From: Candidatus Paracaedibacteraceae bacterium | GTDB lineage: Bacteria > Pseudomonadota > Alphaproteobacteria > Paracaedibacterales > Paracaedibacteraceae | Assembly: GCA_019636055.1 (NCBI GenBank) | Contig: JAHBYH010000004.1 | Coordinates: 62,001-126,000, forward strand | Direction: 5' to 3' | DNA length: 64,000 nucleotides | Shown here: positions 1-8,263 of the stretch, piece after piece | Layout: every line of letters starts with the position of its first letter | How positions within the stretch are numbered: position 1 is the stretch's first letter | Made by a program: the position numbers and the translations under genes | Notes under the pieces: generated by a model | Seen by the model: only the letters and a program-made list of their open reading frames with translations | Told to the model about the DNA's origin: nothing | The model's database searches: none

Positions 1-372
1 TCAGGACACCGTATCGGGACAGCAGAAATTGAGGCGGTTCTTGATGAACATCCTGCGATTGTCGAGTCAGCAGTTGTGGGGTTTCCTCATGAAATTAAAG
101 GGCAGGGCATTTATGCGTATGTGGTATTGGACCCTCATTGTAACGACCCAGTTACAGACAAGCAGATTAATGATTGGGTTCGCAAGTGTGTTGGGGCAAT
201 TGCAAGCTTAGACAAGGTGCAATTTGCAGGTCATTTGCCAAAGACACGATCCGGTAAAGTCATGCGTCGAATCTTGAGGAAGATTGCAGCCGGTGAGACT
301 GATAGTCTGGGCGACTTGTCAACCCTGCTTGATCCGACAGTGGTTGAGGATTTAATCAAGGGAAAAATTTGA
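1..372 (+). CDS. acs: Acetyl-CoA synthetase, C-terminal fragment
   Basis: The reading frame is open from the first base, so the gene begins upstream of the window. About 123 residues remain. They match the mobile C-terminal domain of AMP-forming acetyl-CoA synthetase: the [10 protein letters not shown] start of the domain, then [16 protein letters not shown], which carries the lysine needed for adenylation and usually controlled by acetylation in this family. The enzyme makes acetyl-CoA from acetate, ATP and CoA in the cytosol. A propionyl-CoA synthetase relative cannot be excluded from this fragment. It is followed by 99 bp and then pfkA on the same strand. Confidence 0.9.
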   Translation, partial: SGHRIGTAEIEAVLDEHPAIVESAVVGFPHEIKGQGIYAYVVLDPHCNDPVTDKQINDWVRKCVGAIASLDKVQFAGHLPKTRSGKVMRRILRKIAAGETDSLGDLSTLLDPTVVEDLIKGKI

Positions 373-471
373 CTATTTATGTAAAACGAAGTTGATCATA
401 TTTCATCTTGGAAGAGAATTAGAAAATGCGGTATGATTATATCCAAGTGTCTTTAGTTCACCGAGGTAAAA

Positions 472-1554
472 TTGACAAAAAAAATTGGTGTTTTAACAAG
501 TGGTGGTGATTGTGCAGGGTTGAATGCCGCAGTTCGCGCTATTGTTTATCGAGCCATTGAGGAATATGGCTGGGATGTTTACGGTATTACCAATGGAACA
601 ACGGGTCTGATTAATCGTCCGTTGCAATATACAAAGCTTACTCGTGAAATGTGTGATACGGCAATGTTGCGCAGTGGCGGTACGCGCCTTGGGACAACCA
701 ATAAAGCTAATCCGTTTGCATTTCCAACGACAGATGGTGCTATAGATCGTTCTCAGGAGTTTATCGATGGCTATCGTGAGCTAGGCTTAGACGCTCTGAT
801 TGGGATTGGTGGTGATGGTAGCCTTGATATCCTTAAGCGACTGGCCGACAAAGGGGAATTTGATCTTGTGGCTATCCCCAAGACTATTGATAATGATTTA
901 GGGCTCACGGAAAATGCGATTGGCTATTCTACGGCGGTTGAAGTTGCTATGGTAGCTTTGGATCATTTACAGCCAACAGCAGCGAGTCATCAACGGGTTA
1001 TGATCCTTGAAGTGATGGGGCGTGATGCTGGGCATATTGCAATGGCTGCTGGGATTGCTGGGGGTGCCGATGTTATTCTTGTTCCTGAAATATCCTATCG
1101 GATTGATAATATTTGCGCTAAAATTCGCTCTTTGGCAGAGACACAAGGTAGAAATTTTGCCTTAGTGATTGTTGCCGAGGCTGTTAAAGATGAAAACGGT
1201 GAACCTGTCATTGTCTCTCAAAAATTTGAACGCATTCGTTATGGGGGGATTGGCCATTATATTGGTGATAAAATCGCTGAACGTATTGGTGCTGATGTCC
1301 GTGTTACGTCTTTGGGGCACATCCAACGAGGAGGGCAACCCAATGCACTTGACCGGATTATTGCATCTGCTTTTGGCGTTCATGCTGTTGATTTGATTGC
1401 CGAAGGCAAGACAGATCGAATGGTTGCTTGGCAAAATCGTCGTGTAGTTGACGTGCCGATTGCAGATGCTATTGAGGGATATCAGGCTTTGTCTATTGAT
1501 GATGTTTTGGTTACAACAGCTCGTGGTCTTGGTATTTGTTTAGGGGATAATTGA
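472..1554 (+). CDS. pfkA: 6-phosphofructokinase, probably ATP-dependent
   Basis: This 360-residue protein should phosphorylate fructose-6-phosphate in glycolysis. The N-terminal nucleotide loop TSGGDCAGLN, the phosphate-donor motif GGDGS (about residue 113), PKTIDND with the catalytic aspartate, and MGRDAGHIA are all visible. The GGDG glycine is typical of ATP-using enzymes, whereas the lysine in PKTIDND is shared with PPi-using and mixed-substrate relatives, so the donor is not certain. The start is TTG at 472, chosen because GAGGT lies just upstream and the protein then begins MTKKIGVLTSGG. It is translationally coupled to plsY. Confidence 0.92.
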   Translation: MTKKIGVLTSGGDCAGLNAAVRAIVYRAIEEYGWDVYGITNGTTGLINRPLQYTKLTREMCDTAMLRSGGTRLGTTNKANPFAFPTTDGAIDRSQEFIDGYRELGLDALIGIGGDGSLDILKRLADKGEFDLVAIPKTIDNDLGLTENAIGYSTAVEVAMVALDHLQPTAASHQRVMILEVMGRDAGHIAMAAGIAGGADVILVPEISYRIDNICAKIRSLAETQGRNFALVIVAEAVKDENGEPVIVSQKFERIRYGGIGHYIGDKIAERIGADVRVTSLGHIQRGGQPNALDRIIASAFGVHAVDLIAEGKTDRMVAWQNRRVVDVPIADAIEGYQALSIDDVLVTTARGLGICLGDN

Positions 1555-2147
1555 TGCCAAACACTCTTATCTTTGCTATTTCCTATATTTTAGGGTCAAT
1601 CCCCTTTGGGTTATTATTCGTGAGATTAGCCGGAAAGGGTGATATTCGTGATATTGGGTCTGGCAATATTGGGACGACAAATGTTTTGCGGACAGGCAGT
1701 AAACTGCTCGCGGTTGGGACTTTGCTAGCGGATGCCGGCAAAGGCATCGCTGCTGTCATGATGGCGCGGTATTTTGATTTATCAAATGTTGATGTTGCGA
1801 TCACGGGTTTTATTGTTGTGGCGGCTCATATTTTCCCTGTTTGGTTGATGTTTAAAGGCGGCAAGGGTGTTGCAACGGCTCTTGGGGTATATTTTGCCCT
1901 AAATCCAATTTTAGGTGCTATGGTTTTAGTTACATGGATTGTCGTTGCCAAACTGTTTAGAATCTCATCCTTGTCGGCGCTGATCGCTCTTTTCATGGCG
2001 CCCATCTATACCGTCATTGTCAGTATTTCCATTGAATCAACAATTCTTTGTATTGCACTGTACGTCCTGATCTGTTGGACTCACCGTGATAATATTCGTC
2101 GCATTATGAAGGGCGAGGAAAGCCTGATTGGCAATGACAGTCGTTAA
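1554..2147 (+). CDS. plsY: Glycerol-3-phosphate acyltransferase PlsY
   Basis: PlsY transfers an acyl group from acyl-phosphate to glycerol-3-phosphate, the first step of membrane phospholipid synthesis. The protein has 197 residues and several membrane segments. The three PlsY signatures are present: GSIPFG near the N-terminus, GSGNIGTTNVLRTG, and GGKGVAT. The ATG at 1554 shares one base with the pfkA stop codon (TGATG), so translation is likely coupled. A TTG one codon upstream is an alternative start. In many relatives dprA follows; here the next 300 bp hold no recognisable gene. Confidence 0.93.
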   Translation: MPNTLIFAISYILGSIPFGLLFVRLAGKGDIRDIGSGNIGTTNVLRTGSKLLAVGTLLADAGKGIAAVMMARYFDLSNVDVAITGFIVVAAHIFPVWLMFKGGKGVATALGVYFALNPILGAMVLVTWIVVAKLFRISSLSALIALFMAPIYTVIVSISIESTILCIALYVLICWTHRDNIRRIMKGEESLIGNDSR

Positions 2148-2450
2148 TCGCTTTTGATGGTATTTGCAAACTGTAAAAATATACTCATCTTAGTTGAAGG
2201 TTTGGGATTATACCCAGCAGATTTGTGGCGACTTTCACAATTCGCTGACGATAATAGTAGTAGGCCCTCTTTGAGGAGGCGAATTGAAAAAATGAGACCA
2301 AAGATGCGCAGGGAGAATTCTATATCTTTAGTTAAGTTGAGTATAAAAGCTTGATCATTTTTAATATCTTCCTATAACCCTTGATAGGTGCTCTTGCTGA
2401 TTTTTCACTAAGGAGCAATGTATATTTAAATTGATAGAAAGGTATTCGTA
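2148..2450. other. Intergenic gap, no clear gene
   Basis: Between plsY and the exported methyltransferase-fold gene there is one open frame (2154-2354, 66 codons). It has no good ribosome-binding site and no recognised motif. It could be debris of a lost gene, since dprA often sits here in relatives, but no DprA motif is visible. The last part carries the ribosome-binding site of the next gene, AAGG about 10 bases before 2451. Confidence 0.4.
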
Positions 2451-3134
2451 ATGAGAAATTGGATTTTAGTGTTTAGTATGATCATCAACTGTTTATGTTT
2501 AGATAGTGTTCATGGTGCTGACGTGCTTGAAGGTTATTTTTCTGCTGAATATTTGGCGTATGCACATAGGGAACGCCACAGTATGACTGAAAAAATCGTC
2601 AATGATTTTCAGGAAAATCATGGTGATTTTCTGAGGAAAAAAATTGCTTTTGTAGGTGCTGCTACCGGGCACGAAGTAAGTTTCTTAAAAAATATCATAG
2701 GCGATATTGATGAAAGAATGACTATTATTGAGCCAGATAGTGAAGGAATAAGTGAGGGGAAAAAATTTGGATATATCTCGGATGACGCCGATATTATCAT
2801 TAATGAGATGGTTGAGAATTCTGGCTTAGCCCCAAAAAGTATGGATGTTATGATATGGGAATATTATGTTGCAGGGTTGTCGGATTCAGCAGGGAATGAA
2901 ATTTCAAACTGTAACACCACGCTACAAGCCATCTATAAGTTACTAAAAGATGATGGTGTTTTTTATGCACATTCTGATGTTTGGATGTTAAGGAACCTTG
3001 TCAATGCCAACAGAGAATCAGGTCTATTTAATGAGAGAATAATTGATTCAACCGATGGATTTGGTGAGATAGATCTTGACACAGGCAGAATGGAAATGCG
3101 TATATACGCATTTACGAAAAAGAAAACTCAGTAA
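2451..3134 (+). CDS. Exported protein with a class I methyltransferase-like fold
   Basis: The 227-residue protein starts with a clear Sec signal peptide (hydrophobic residues 4-20, likely cleavage after HGA at 23). The mature part reads like a Rossmann methyltransferase: a glycine motif FVGAATGHE at 67-75, an acidic end of strand 2 (IIEPD, E95), a motif IV-like MDVMIWEYY at 131-139, and a LLKDDGVFYAHSD segment before the usual motif VI position. The substrate is unknown. SAM is a cytosolic metabolite, so a periplasmic role is unlikely and secretion to a host is a reasonable guess. It may have lost catalysis and kept only the fold. It stands alone between plsY and a repeat-rich gap. Confidence 0.6.
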   Translation: MRNWILVFSMIINCLCLDSVHGADVLEGYFSAEYLAYAHRERHSMTEKIVNDFQENHGDFLRKKIAFVGAATGHEVSFLKNIIGDIDERMTIIEPDSEGISEGKKFGYISDDADIIINEMVENSGLAPKSMDVMIWEYYVAGLSDSAGNEISNCNTTLQAIYKLLKDDGVFYAHSDVWMLRNLVNANRESGLFNERIIDSTDGFGEIDLDTGRMEMRIYAFTKKKTQ

Positions 3135-3172
3135 ATATGATGTGAACTCAATAATAGATCCCCCTATTTAAG

Positions 3173-3306
3173 GTGAGTTCGACGTAATAGGGTCTATGGC
3201 TCCATCTCTCCAATCAAGCAAAGCTAAGGTTTTCTGACGAAAACTAAGCTTTGCTAGCCGGAGATGACGAACGTGCCTGGCGTTTCTTATATCGAACTGA
3301 CGTTAT
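3173..3306. repeat. MITE-like repeat, copy A1
   Basis: The left end GTGAGTTCGACGTAATA and the right end TTCTTATATCGAACTGACGTT are inverted relative to each other. The centre contains a hairpin, AAAGCTAAGGTTTTC against GAAAACTAAGCTTT, followed by GCTAGCCGGAGATG. The same ends and the same central hairpin occur at 53672-53902. No transposase lies inside or nearby. A degenerate single end also occurs at about 13299-13320. Confidence 0.6.
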
Positions 3307-3349
3307 ATAATGTGAGTTGGACGTTATGAATGATGATAAGGTTCGACGT

Positions 3350-3457
3350 ATATAGCCGATTCTTTATAAATCGGCTATGCAAAACAGTGTCACTCACGTA
3401 CTTAGTGTACACTTCGTTCCTTATTGTGGTAGCCGAATTAAAATTACTTAGCTATAG
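3350..3457. repeat. Palindromic intergenic repeat, copy B1
   Basis: The element runs from TATAGCCGATT to TTAGCTATA, with inverted ends. It holds an internal hairpin (AGCCGATTCTTTATAAATCGGCT) and a core of GTCACTCACGTAC then GTGTACACTTCGTTCC. A closely related copy of the same length lies at 41744-41851, next to clpX. Confidence 0.55.
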
Positions 3458-3473
3458 TCACTCCATTGGGCAT

Positions 3474-3555
3474 TGATACAGCGAAATTCGTCGCTCACCT
3501 AGTCAACCTAGGCTTTGCTTCTCATTTAACTTTCATTTAACTTGTATCAATACCA
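3474..3555. repeat. Palindromic intergenic repeat, copy D1
   Basis: It is bounded by TTGATACA and TGTATCAA. The core (CGTCGCTCACCTAG then CCTAGGCTTTGCTTCTC) is an inverted version of the sequence at about 48015-48060 (GAAGCCTACATTTAGTAGG then GTGAGCGACG). Confidence 0.45.
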
Positions 3556-3611
3556 ACTTGAACAACTTAGGCTCAATTCTCAGAAAGTATCCTGTGGTGA
3601 AGGACGGGGTA

Positions 3612-6600
3612 TTATCCCACACTCGCCAACAAGGTCGCATTGCCACCGGCGGCTGTGGTGTCTTGGGTGAATGTTCTTTCATGGACAAAACGCAAAAGAT
3701 AGTGCGGGCCACCGGCTTTTGGTCCTGTGCCGGATAGTCCTTCTCCACCAAAAGGTTGGACACCAACGACAGCACCAATCATGCTGCGATTGACGTAGAA
3801 GTTACCGACATGCGCATGTTGTCTGACAAAATCTACCGTTTCTTCGATCCGACTATGTAATCCAAGGGTTAAACCGAACCCTTTATTATTAATGGTGTCG
3901 ATAACATTGGCGAGTTCGTTGGCTTTGAATCTAACGATATGCACTATAGGACCAAAAACCTCTTTATTTAATTGAGAGGCATCAGAAAGCAACCAAGCTT
4001 GAGGGGCAAAAAATGATCCTTTTGATGGGGGAAGTTTTGCTTCAATTAAAAGTTGAGCATTATCTTTGAGCCAATCGACATGATCTTGCAGTTCCTTTTG
4101 AGCATTCGCGTCAATAACACAACCAATATCAGAGGATGCTTGAGATGTATGTCCCAGTTTAAGTTCAGCCACGGCACCTTTGAGCATTTCGATGGTTTTA
4201 TCGGCAATATCGTCTTGGAGAAAGAGTAATCTAAGAGCAGAACAGCGTTGTCCTGCACTTTGAAATGCTGAAATGATAATATCACTAACGACCTGTTCGG
4301 TTAGAGCAGAGGAGTCAACGATCATCGCATTAATTCCCCCTGTTTCGGCGATAAGCGGAGTGATTGCGCTACGTCGTGCCGCCAAGGTTTGGTTGATTGT
4401 CCACGCGACATCCGTCGATCCTGTAAAGGCTACGCCGGCAATACGGGAATCTGTTAGAACAATGTCTCCGACAGTTTTGCCGGATGATGGACAATAATGC
4501 AAAACATCTCGAGGGACACCTGCCTCATAGGCAAGTTCAATGGCTCGGCGGGCAATAGTTGGTGTTTGTTGGGCAGGTTTCGCTAGGACTGTATTACCTG
4601 TTACCAGCGCGGCCGCAATTTGCCCTAAGAAAATAGCAAGCGGGAAGTTCCACGGGCTAATACAAGCAACAACACCTCGGCCATGGAGAGATAATTCGTT
4701 GCGCTCTCCCGTTGGTCCCGGTAAGGGGATGGCCATTCCCATCAAGGAACGAGCTTGATTGGCATAGTACGTACAGAAATCGATGGCTTCGCGAATTTCT
4801 GCGATAGTGTCTGCATAAGTTTTTCCGCCCTCATAAATTAAGATAGCCATAAGTTCTTCGTAGTTTTCATCAAGCTTTTTTGCGAGTGTTTCTAGAATCT
4901 TTGCTCTGAACGAAGGTGTTGTTTTGCTCCATGAAGGGTAAGCGGCACTTGCTAGATCCAGACAGTTTTTGAGGTCTTGTTCGTTGAGTTGCGGGGTGAT
5001 CGAAACGTCTTGCTCCGGATTAGCAGGATCATTGATCTTTATAACTTTACCTCCAGCAGGGGTTATTGAATTCGTTAAAGGCAGGGTATTGGCAAACTTC
5101 GCTACATACTCTTCAAGGGCAGCGACGACAACCGAATCACCTAAGTCGAACCCTCGTGAATTTACCCGTGATGGTTGTAGCATGTCTTTTGGATAAGGAA
5201 TGGCATCATTGTGATGGGCATCATGATTTTTTGCTTGTGTTAGTGGATCCATTAAAAGTTCCTCGATAGGTGTGGCAGGGTCATGAATTTTATTGACAAA
5301 AGAACTGTTTGCCCCGTTTTCCAATAGACGCCGAACTAAATAGGCCAACAAATCTTTATGTTCGCCAACAGGTGCGTAGATGCGACAAGGAATTCCTTGG
5401 TTGACGATTTGTGCATAAAGTTTTTCTCCCATGCCATGTAACCGTTGGAATTCAAAATCTGCATTGTATTTTTTTGCTAGTTGCATAATAGCAGCAGCTG
5501 TATAGGCATTGTGGGTGGCAAATTGCGGATAGATTTCTTTCGTGTGTTTTAACATGAGGTCAGCACAGGCAAAATAAGATACATCTGTATTGACCTTACG
5601 CGTAAAGACAGGGTAGTCACTGAGACCACGTTCTTGTGTCTTCTTGATTTCCATATCCCAGTAGGCACCTTTGACTAGCCGGACACAGAGGCGACGGTTA
5701 TGGGTTTTTCCCAGATCAATTAAGTATTCAATAACGGCATAAGCTCGCTTTTGGTAGGCTTGGACAGCTAAACCTAATCCATTCCATTCCTTAAGTTCTG
5801 GTTCTTGGGAAAGTTTATCTATGATTTCGAGTGAAATCTCAAGACGATCTGATTCTTCTGCATCAATAGTTAGGGCAATATCATGTTTTTTAGCTGCCAA
5901 ACAAAGGGCTAAAACCTTGGGGTAGAGTTCAGCAAAGACGCGATCTTTTTGTAATAGCTCATAACGGGGATGGATCGCAGATAATTTGACCGAAATGCTG
6001 GGCTGGCCATAAATATCGTGGCCATTGCGACAGGTTGCAATCGCTTCGAGTGCTGCTTGATAGGATTGAAAATAACGTTCCGCATCTGCAGCGGTTTTTG
6101 CGCCTTCACCAAGCATATCATAAGAGTGGCGATAGCCACGCCGTTCAGCAGAAGCAGCTTTTTTAAGGGCATCGTTAATCGATTCCCCAAGGACAAATTG
6201 ATGTCCAAGGATCTTCATGGCTTGACCAACTGCAGTTCTAATAACAGGCTCTGATAGTTTTCGTGTGACTGATCCAATTGCGGCTGTAAACCCATTTTTA
6301 TCAAGTCCCCAATGCAAGACAGAATCCGTTGTTGAAAGACCAAGGGTTGCTAAATTAACTAAAAGTGAGTTTGCCTTGCCAATGTTCTGCGCCCAATCCA
6401 CAGAACCAACTTTGTCTTTAATTAAGGCTGTTTGTGTGTCTAGATCCGGGACGCGGAGATAGGCTTCGGCTAAGCACATTAATGCCAAACCTTCTTGGCT
6501 GCCCAAGTCATAGGTTTGTAGAAAATTTTCAATGCTTATAGCTTTTAGTTTTTGGGATCGTACGCCTGAAACCAATTTTTCAGCTGTTGACCTAATTGTC

Positions 6601-6707
6601 GGTGAATCAGTTTCGATAGGGGCAGTTTTTACTAAAAGTTGGGGAACAATATCATTTTCAGCTATGCGATAAAATGAATTTAGTTTTTGTTGAAGGGATG
6701 ACGTCAT
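3612..6707 (-). CDS. putA: Bifunctional proline dehydrogenase / P5C dehydrogenase
   Basis: PutA oxidises proline to glutamate through two active sites in one polypeptide, feeding the TCA cycle and the respiratory chain. The PRODH barrel includes RLVKGAYWD (about residue 350). The aldehyde dehydrogenase half has PWNFPLAI, the glutamate loop AETGGINAMIVD, the catalytic cysteine in SAGQRCSALR and the C-terminal GEGLSGTGPKAGGPHYLLRF. At 1031 residues it matches the minimal PutA type. It has no N-terminal ribbon-helix-helix domain, so it should not repress its own gene, and no extra C-terminal domain. It is monocistronic. Confidence 0.95.
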   Translation of the reverse strand: MTSSLQQKLNSFYRIAENDIVPQLLVKTAPIETDSPTIRSTAEKLVSGVRSQKLKAISIENFLQTYDLGSQEGLALMCLAEAYLRVPDLDTQTALIKDKVGSVDWAQNIGKANSLLVNLATLGLSTTDSVLHWGLDKNGFTAAIGSVTRKLSEPVIRTAVGQAMKILGHQFVLGESINDALKKAASAERRGYRHSYDMLGEGAKTAADAERYFQSYQAALEAIATCRNGHDIYGQPSISVKLSAIHPRYELLQKDRVFAELYPKVLALCLAAKKHDIALTIDAEESDRLEISLEIIDKLSQEPELKEWNGLGLAVQAYQKRAYAVIEYLIDLGKTHNRRLCVRLVKGAYWDMEIKKTQERGLSDYPVFTRKVNTDVSYFACADLMLKHTKEIYPQFATHNAYTAAAIMQLAKKYNADFEFQRLHGMGEKLYAQIVNQGIPCRIYAPVGEHKDLLAYLVRRLLENGANSSFVNKIHDPATPIEELLMDPLTQAKNHDAHHNDAIPYPKDMLQPSRVNSRGFDLGDSVVVAALEEYVAKFANTLPLTNSITPAGGKVIKINDPANPEQDVSITPQLNEQDLKNCLDLASAAYPSWSKTTPSFRAKILETLAKKLDENYEELMAILIYEGGKTYADTIAEIREAIDFCTYYANQARSLMGMAIPLPGPTGERNELSLHGRGVVACISPWNFPLAIFLGQIAAALVTGNTVLAKPAQQTPTIARRAIELAYEAGVPRDVLHYCPSSGKTVGDIVLTDSRIAGVAFTGSTDVAWTINQTLAARRSAITPLIAETGGINAMIVDSSALTEQVVSDIIISAFQSAGQRCSALRLLFLQDDIADKTIEMLKGAVAELKLGHTSQASSDIGCVIDANAQKELQDHVDWLKDNAQLLIEAKLPPSKGSFFAPQAWLLSDASQLNKEVFGPIVHIVRFKANELANVIDTINNKGFGLTLGLHSRIEETVDFVRQHAHVGNFYVNRSMIGAVVGVQPFGGEGLSGTGPKAGGPHYLLRFVHERTFTQDTTAAGGNATLLASVG

Positions 6708-6819
6708 GCGTTGATCCTTTAGAAGCTATAATAATAACTAGGATATCATGAAGTAATGGCGTCTGATAGGGGGATTGTTTATTGCATCTTTGGTAAACAA
6801 TAAAGTGACTTTTGGGGTA

Positions 6820-6990
6820 TTAATTAGCTGATTTAAACAGGAATAAATGCCAGTCTATATCGCGAATGATGAATTTATCCATGGACAATTGGTATGGATT
6901 AAAACAACTTAGATGGCCATTTTTCATAGCTTTTAAGATATTAGTTGATGTTATTTTAAGGCGGTGGATCGTGATATACTTTGTGGTCAT
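6820..6990 (-). CDS. Very small hypothetical protein (56 aa)
   Basis: This short frame starts at ATG 6990 behind a strong ribosome-binding site (AAGGAGATAAAG) and ends with TAA at 6820. The product begins MTTKYITIHRLKIT and ends HLFLFKSAN; it is basic, with no signal peptide or known motif. The start codon lies inside a long inverted repeat (6973-6991 against 7017-7034), with the ribosome-binding site in the loop. It sits alone between putA and an exported protein gene. The strong ribosome-binding site and the structured start support it, but no family is recognised. Confidence 0.45.
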   Translation of the reverse strand: MTTKYITIHRLKITSTNILKAMKNGHLSCFNPYQLSMDKFIIRDIDWHLFLFKSAN

Positions 6991-7034
6991 CTTTATCTCC
7001 TTAATGCAGAAATGGGGATGACCACAAATATATC
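6973..7034 (-). promoter_or_regulatory. Inverted repeat around the start of the 56-aa ORF
   Basis: GATATACTTTGTGGTCATC at 6973-6991 is nearly the exact reverse complement of GATGACCACAAATATATC at 7017-7034. In minus-strand RNA the downstream arm would contain the ATG of the 56-aa ORF and the loop would hold AAGGAG. It may be a translational control hairpin or a protein-binding dyad; the sequence alone does not decide. Confidence 0.45.
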
Positions 7035-7046
7035 AAGAGCAATCAT

Positions 7047-7832
7047 TTAGTGAATATAAACAGGGTAACCCAGAGAAATTAATTCTTTCTCCGCTGTTTG
7101 AATGTCTTTCTCAGTCGGGTATGCCTTAAACTCGGGGTATTTCTTCATCCAATAATTTTGAATGTTATGCCAGTTAAGTGACATAGGCGGATAATAGTTT
7201 TCGCTAGAAGAAATGGAAAACCTTACGTCGGGCTCTCGGAGTATTACGTGTAAGCAACTAGGGAATAAATCTTCTAAAGCTGTTCTTTCTCTGTATTGAA
7301 GTGGATTAGGATACATAGCTGCTGGATATTTTGCAGCGATATCCTCGGTTGAAACGTTACTTTGTTTTGCCCATTCTTGTGCATCTAGCCAATTTAACTT
7401 TACCATTTCGACATAGCTTTTCCAGTCGTAAGGGATGACTTGGATCCTATCCAAGACCCACTCTGGGACATCAATATTGCTTGGCTTAAAATGACACACA
7501 AAATCTCCATTGCCCATGATAGAAAAATCAGCATGACGTGTCATGGGTTGAGAGACGAGATGATTATCATTGTGTTCAATACTTAGATAAATAAAATCAT
7601 CTTGGATGGGTTTTGATGTATAGGTCGCTGCCGGTGATTCCTGTGATGTCTTTGAGCAGGCTCCGGTATCTATCACATTATCAATTATAAAAGGGTTTTC
7701 CGGAGACAAGCCAAATATGACAATATTTGTTGTTCCCGGACAGTTTGAGGTAACGGTTATTGGACTTGTTGAGGATTCTTCGCTGCTATGCGCGAAAAGT
7801 ATCATTGTCAATATGGAGAAGATTGTTTTCAT
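7047..7832 (-). CDS. Exported protein of unknown function
   Basis: The 261-residue product begins with a signal peptide (MKTIFSILTMILFAHS) and a ribosome-binding site (TAGGAAAA) just before the ATG. The mature protein has three cysteines in its first half (about 31, 59 and 112), which could form disulphides outside the cytosol. It is rich in aromatic residues, for example YYPPMSLNWHNIQNYW near the C-terminus. I recognise no domain. It is transcribed away from the signalling operon that starts at 7925. It joins the unusually large exported set of this window. Confidence 0.65.
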   Translation of the reverse strand: MKTIFSILTMILFAHSSEESSTSPITVTSNCPGTTNIVIFGLSPENPFIIDNVIDTGACSKTSQESPAATYTSKPIQDDFIYLSIEHNDNHLVSQPMTRHADFSIMGNGDFVCHFKPSNIDVPEWVLDRIQVIPYDWKSYVEMVKLNWLDAQEWAKQSNVSTEDIAAKYPAAMYPNPLQYRERTALEDLFPSCLHVILREPDVRFSISSSENYYPPMSLNWHNIQNYWMKKYPEFKAYPTEKDIQTAEKELISLGYPVYIH

Positions 7833-7924
7833 TATTTTTCCTAATTATTATTCAACTTAACTTTATATTAATAATACCTGACTCATAATTGTAACATAAC
7901 AAATCGTTGTTTCAAGAGGAAATT

Positions 7925-8227
7925 ATGAACTACACTTGCAAAACAGTTGGTGATGCTGTTGTTATTGATCTAAAGGGGCGTTTAACCTTTGCTGATTATA
8001 GCCAGTTCCGTGAATTGACAGAGTTATTTACAGAAAACAAATCCCGTGAGTGTCAAATGAATTTGGGTGATCTAGAGTTTATTGATTCTGCCGGATTAGG
8101 GATGTTGTTGATTGCCCGTGATAAAATGCGGATGCAAGATGGCGAAGTTACTCTAAGAGGCGCTCAAGGACAAGTCAAGAAAATGCTTGATCTGGGCCAC
8201 TTTGGAAGTTTGTTCCGTGTCGAATAA
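7925..8227 (+). CDS. STAS-domain anti-sigma factor antagonist (RsbV/SpoIIAA-like)
   Basis: This 100-residue protein is a stand-alone STAS domain. Such proteins switch partners: unphosphorylated, they bind an RsbW-type kinase and free its target. The motif LEFIDSAGLGMLLIARDKM has the serine that the kinase phosphorylates, in the canonical DSAG context. The ATG at 7925 is preferred over the upstream TTG because AGAGGA precedes it. It is the first of four closely spaced genes that continue with an RsbW-like ATPase, a receiver-PP2C phosphatase and a sensor kinase. Confidence 0.88.
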   Translation: MNYTCKTVGDAVVIDLKGRLTFADYSQFRELTELFTENKSRECQMNLGDLEFIDSAGLGMLLIARDKMRMQDGEVTLRGAQGQVKKMLDLGHFGSLFRVE

Positions 8228-8263
8228 TCTGTTGATTTAGCTATTATCGGTGCGGGGGGGACA

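Larger units (their letters stand above)
3135..3611. other. Gene-free gap filled with palindromic repeats
   Basis: This 477-bp stretch between two convergent genes holds no credible ORF. It carries three kinds of small palindromic repeat, each with a related copy elsewhere in the window; they are listed separately at 3173, 3350 and 3474. Remnant terminal-repeat sequence (GTGAGTTGGACGTTA near 3311) also lies between the first two. Confidence 0.6.

Noticed and set aside
2154..2354. A 66-codon ORF after plsY that might be a dprA remnant
   Set aside because: No DprA motif can be read and there is no good ribosome-binding site, so coding status is not supported.
3173..3306. An insertion sequence
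   Set aside because: Ends are inverted repeats, but the interior is far too short for a transposase and has no ORF. A non-autonomous element fits better.
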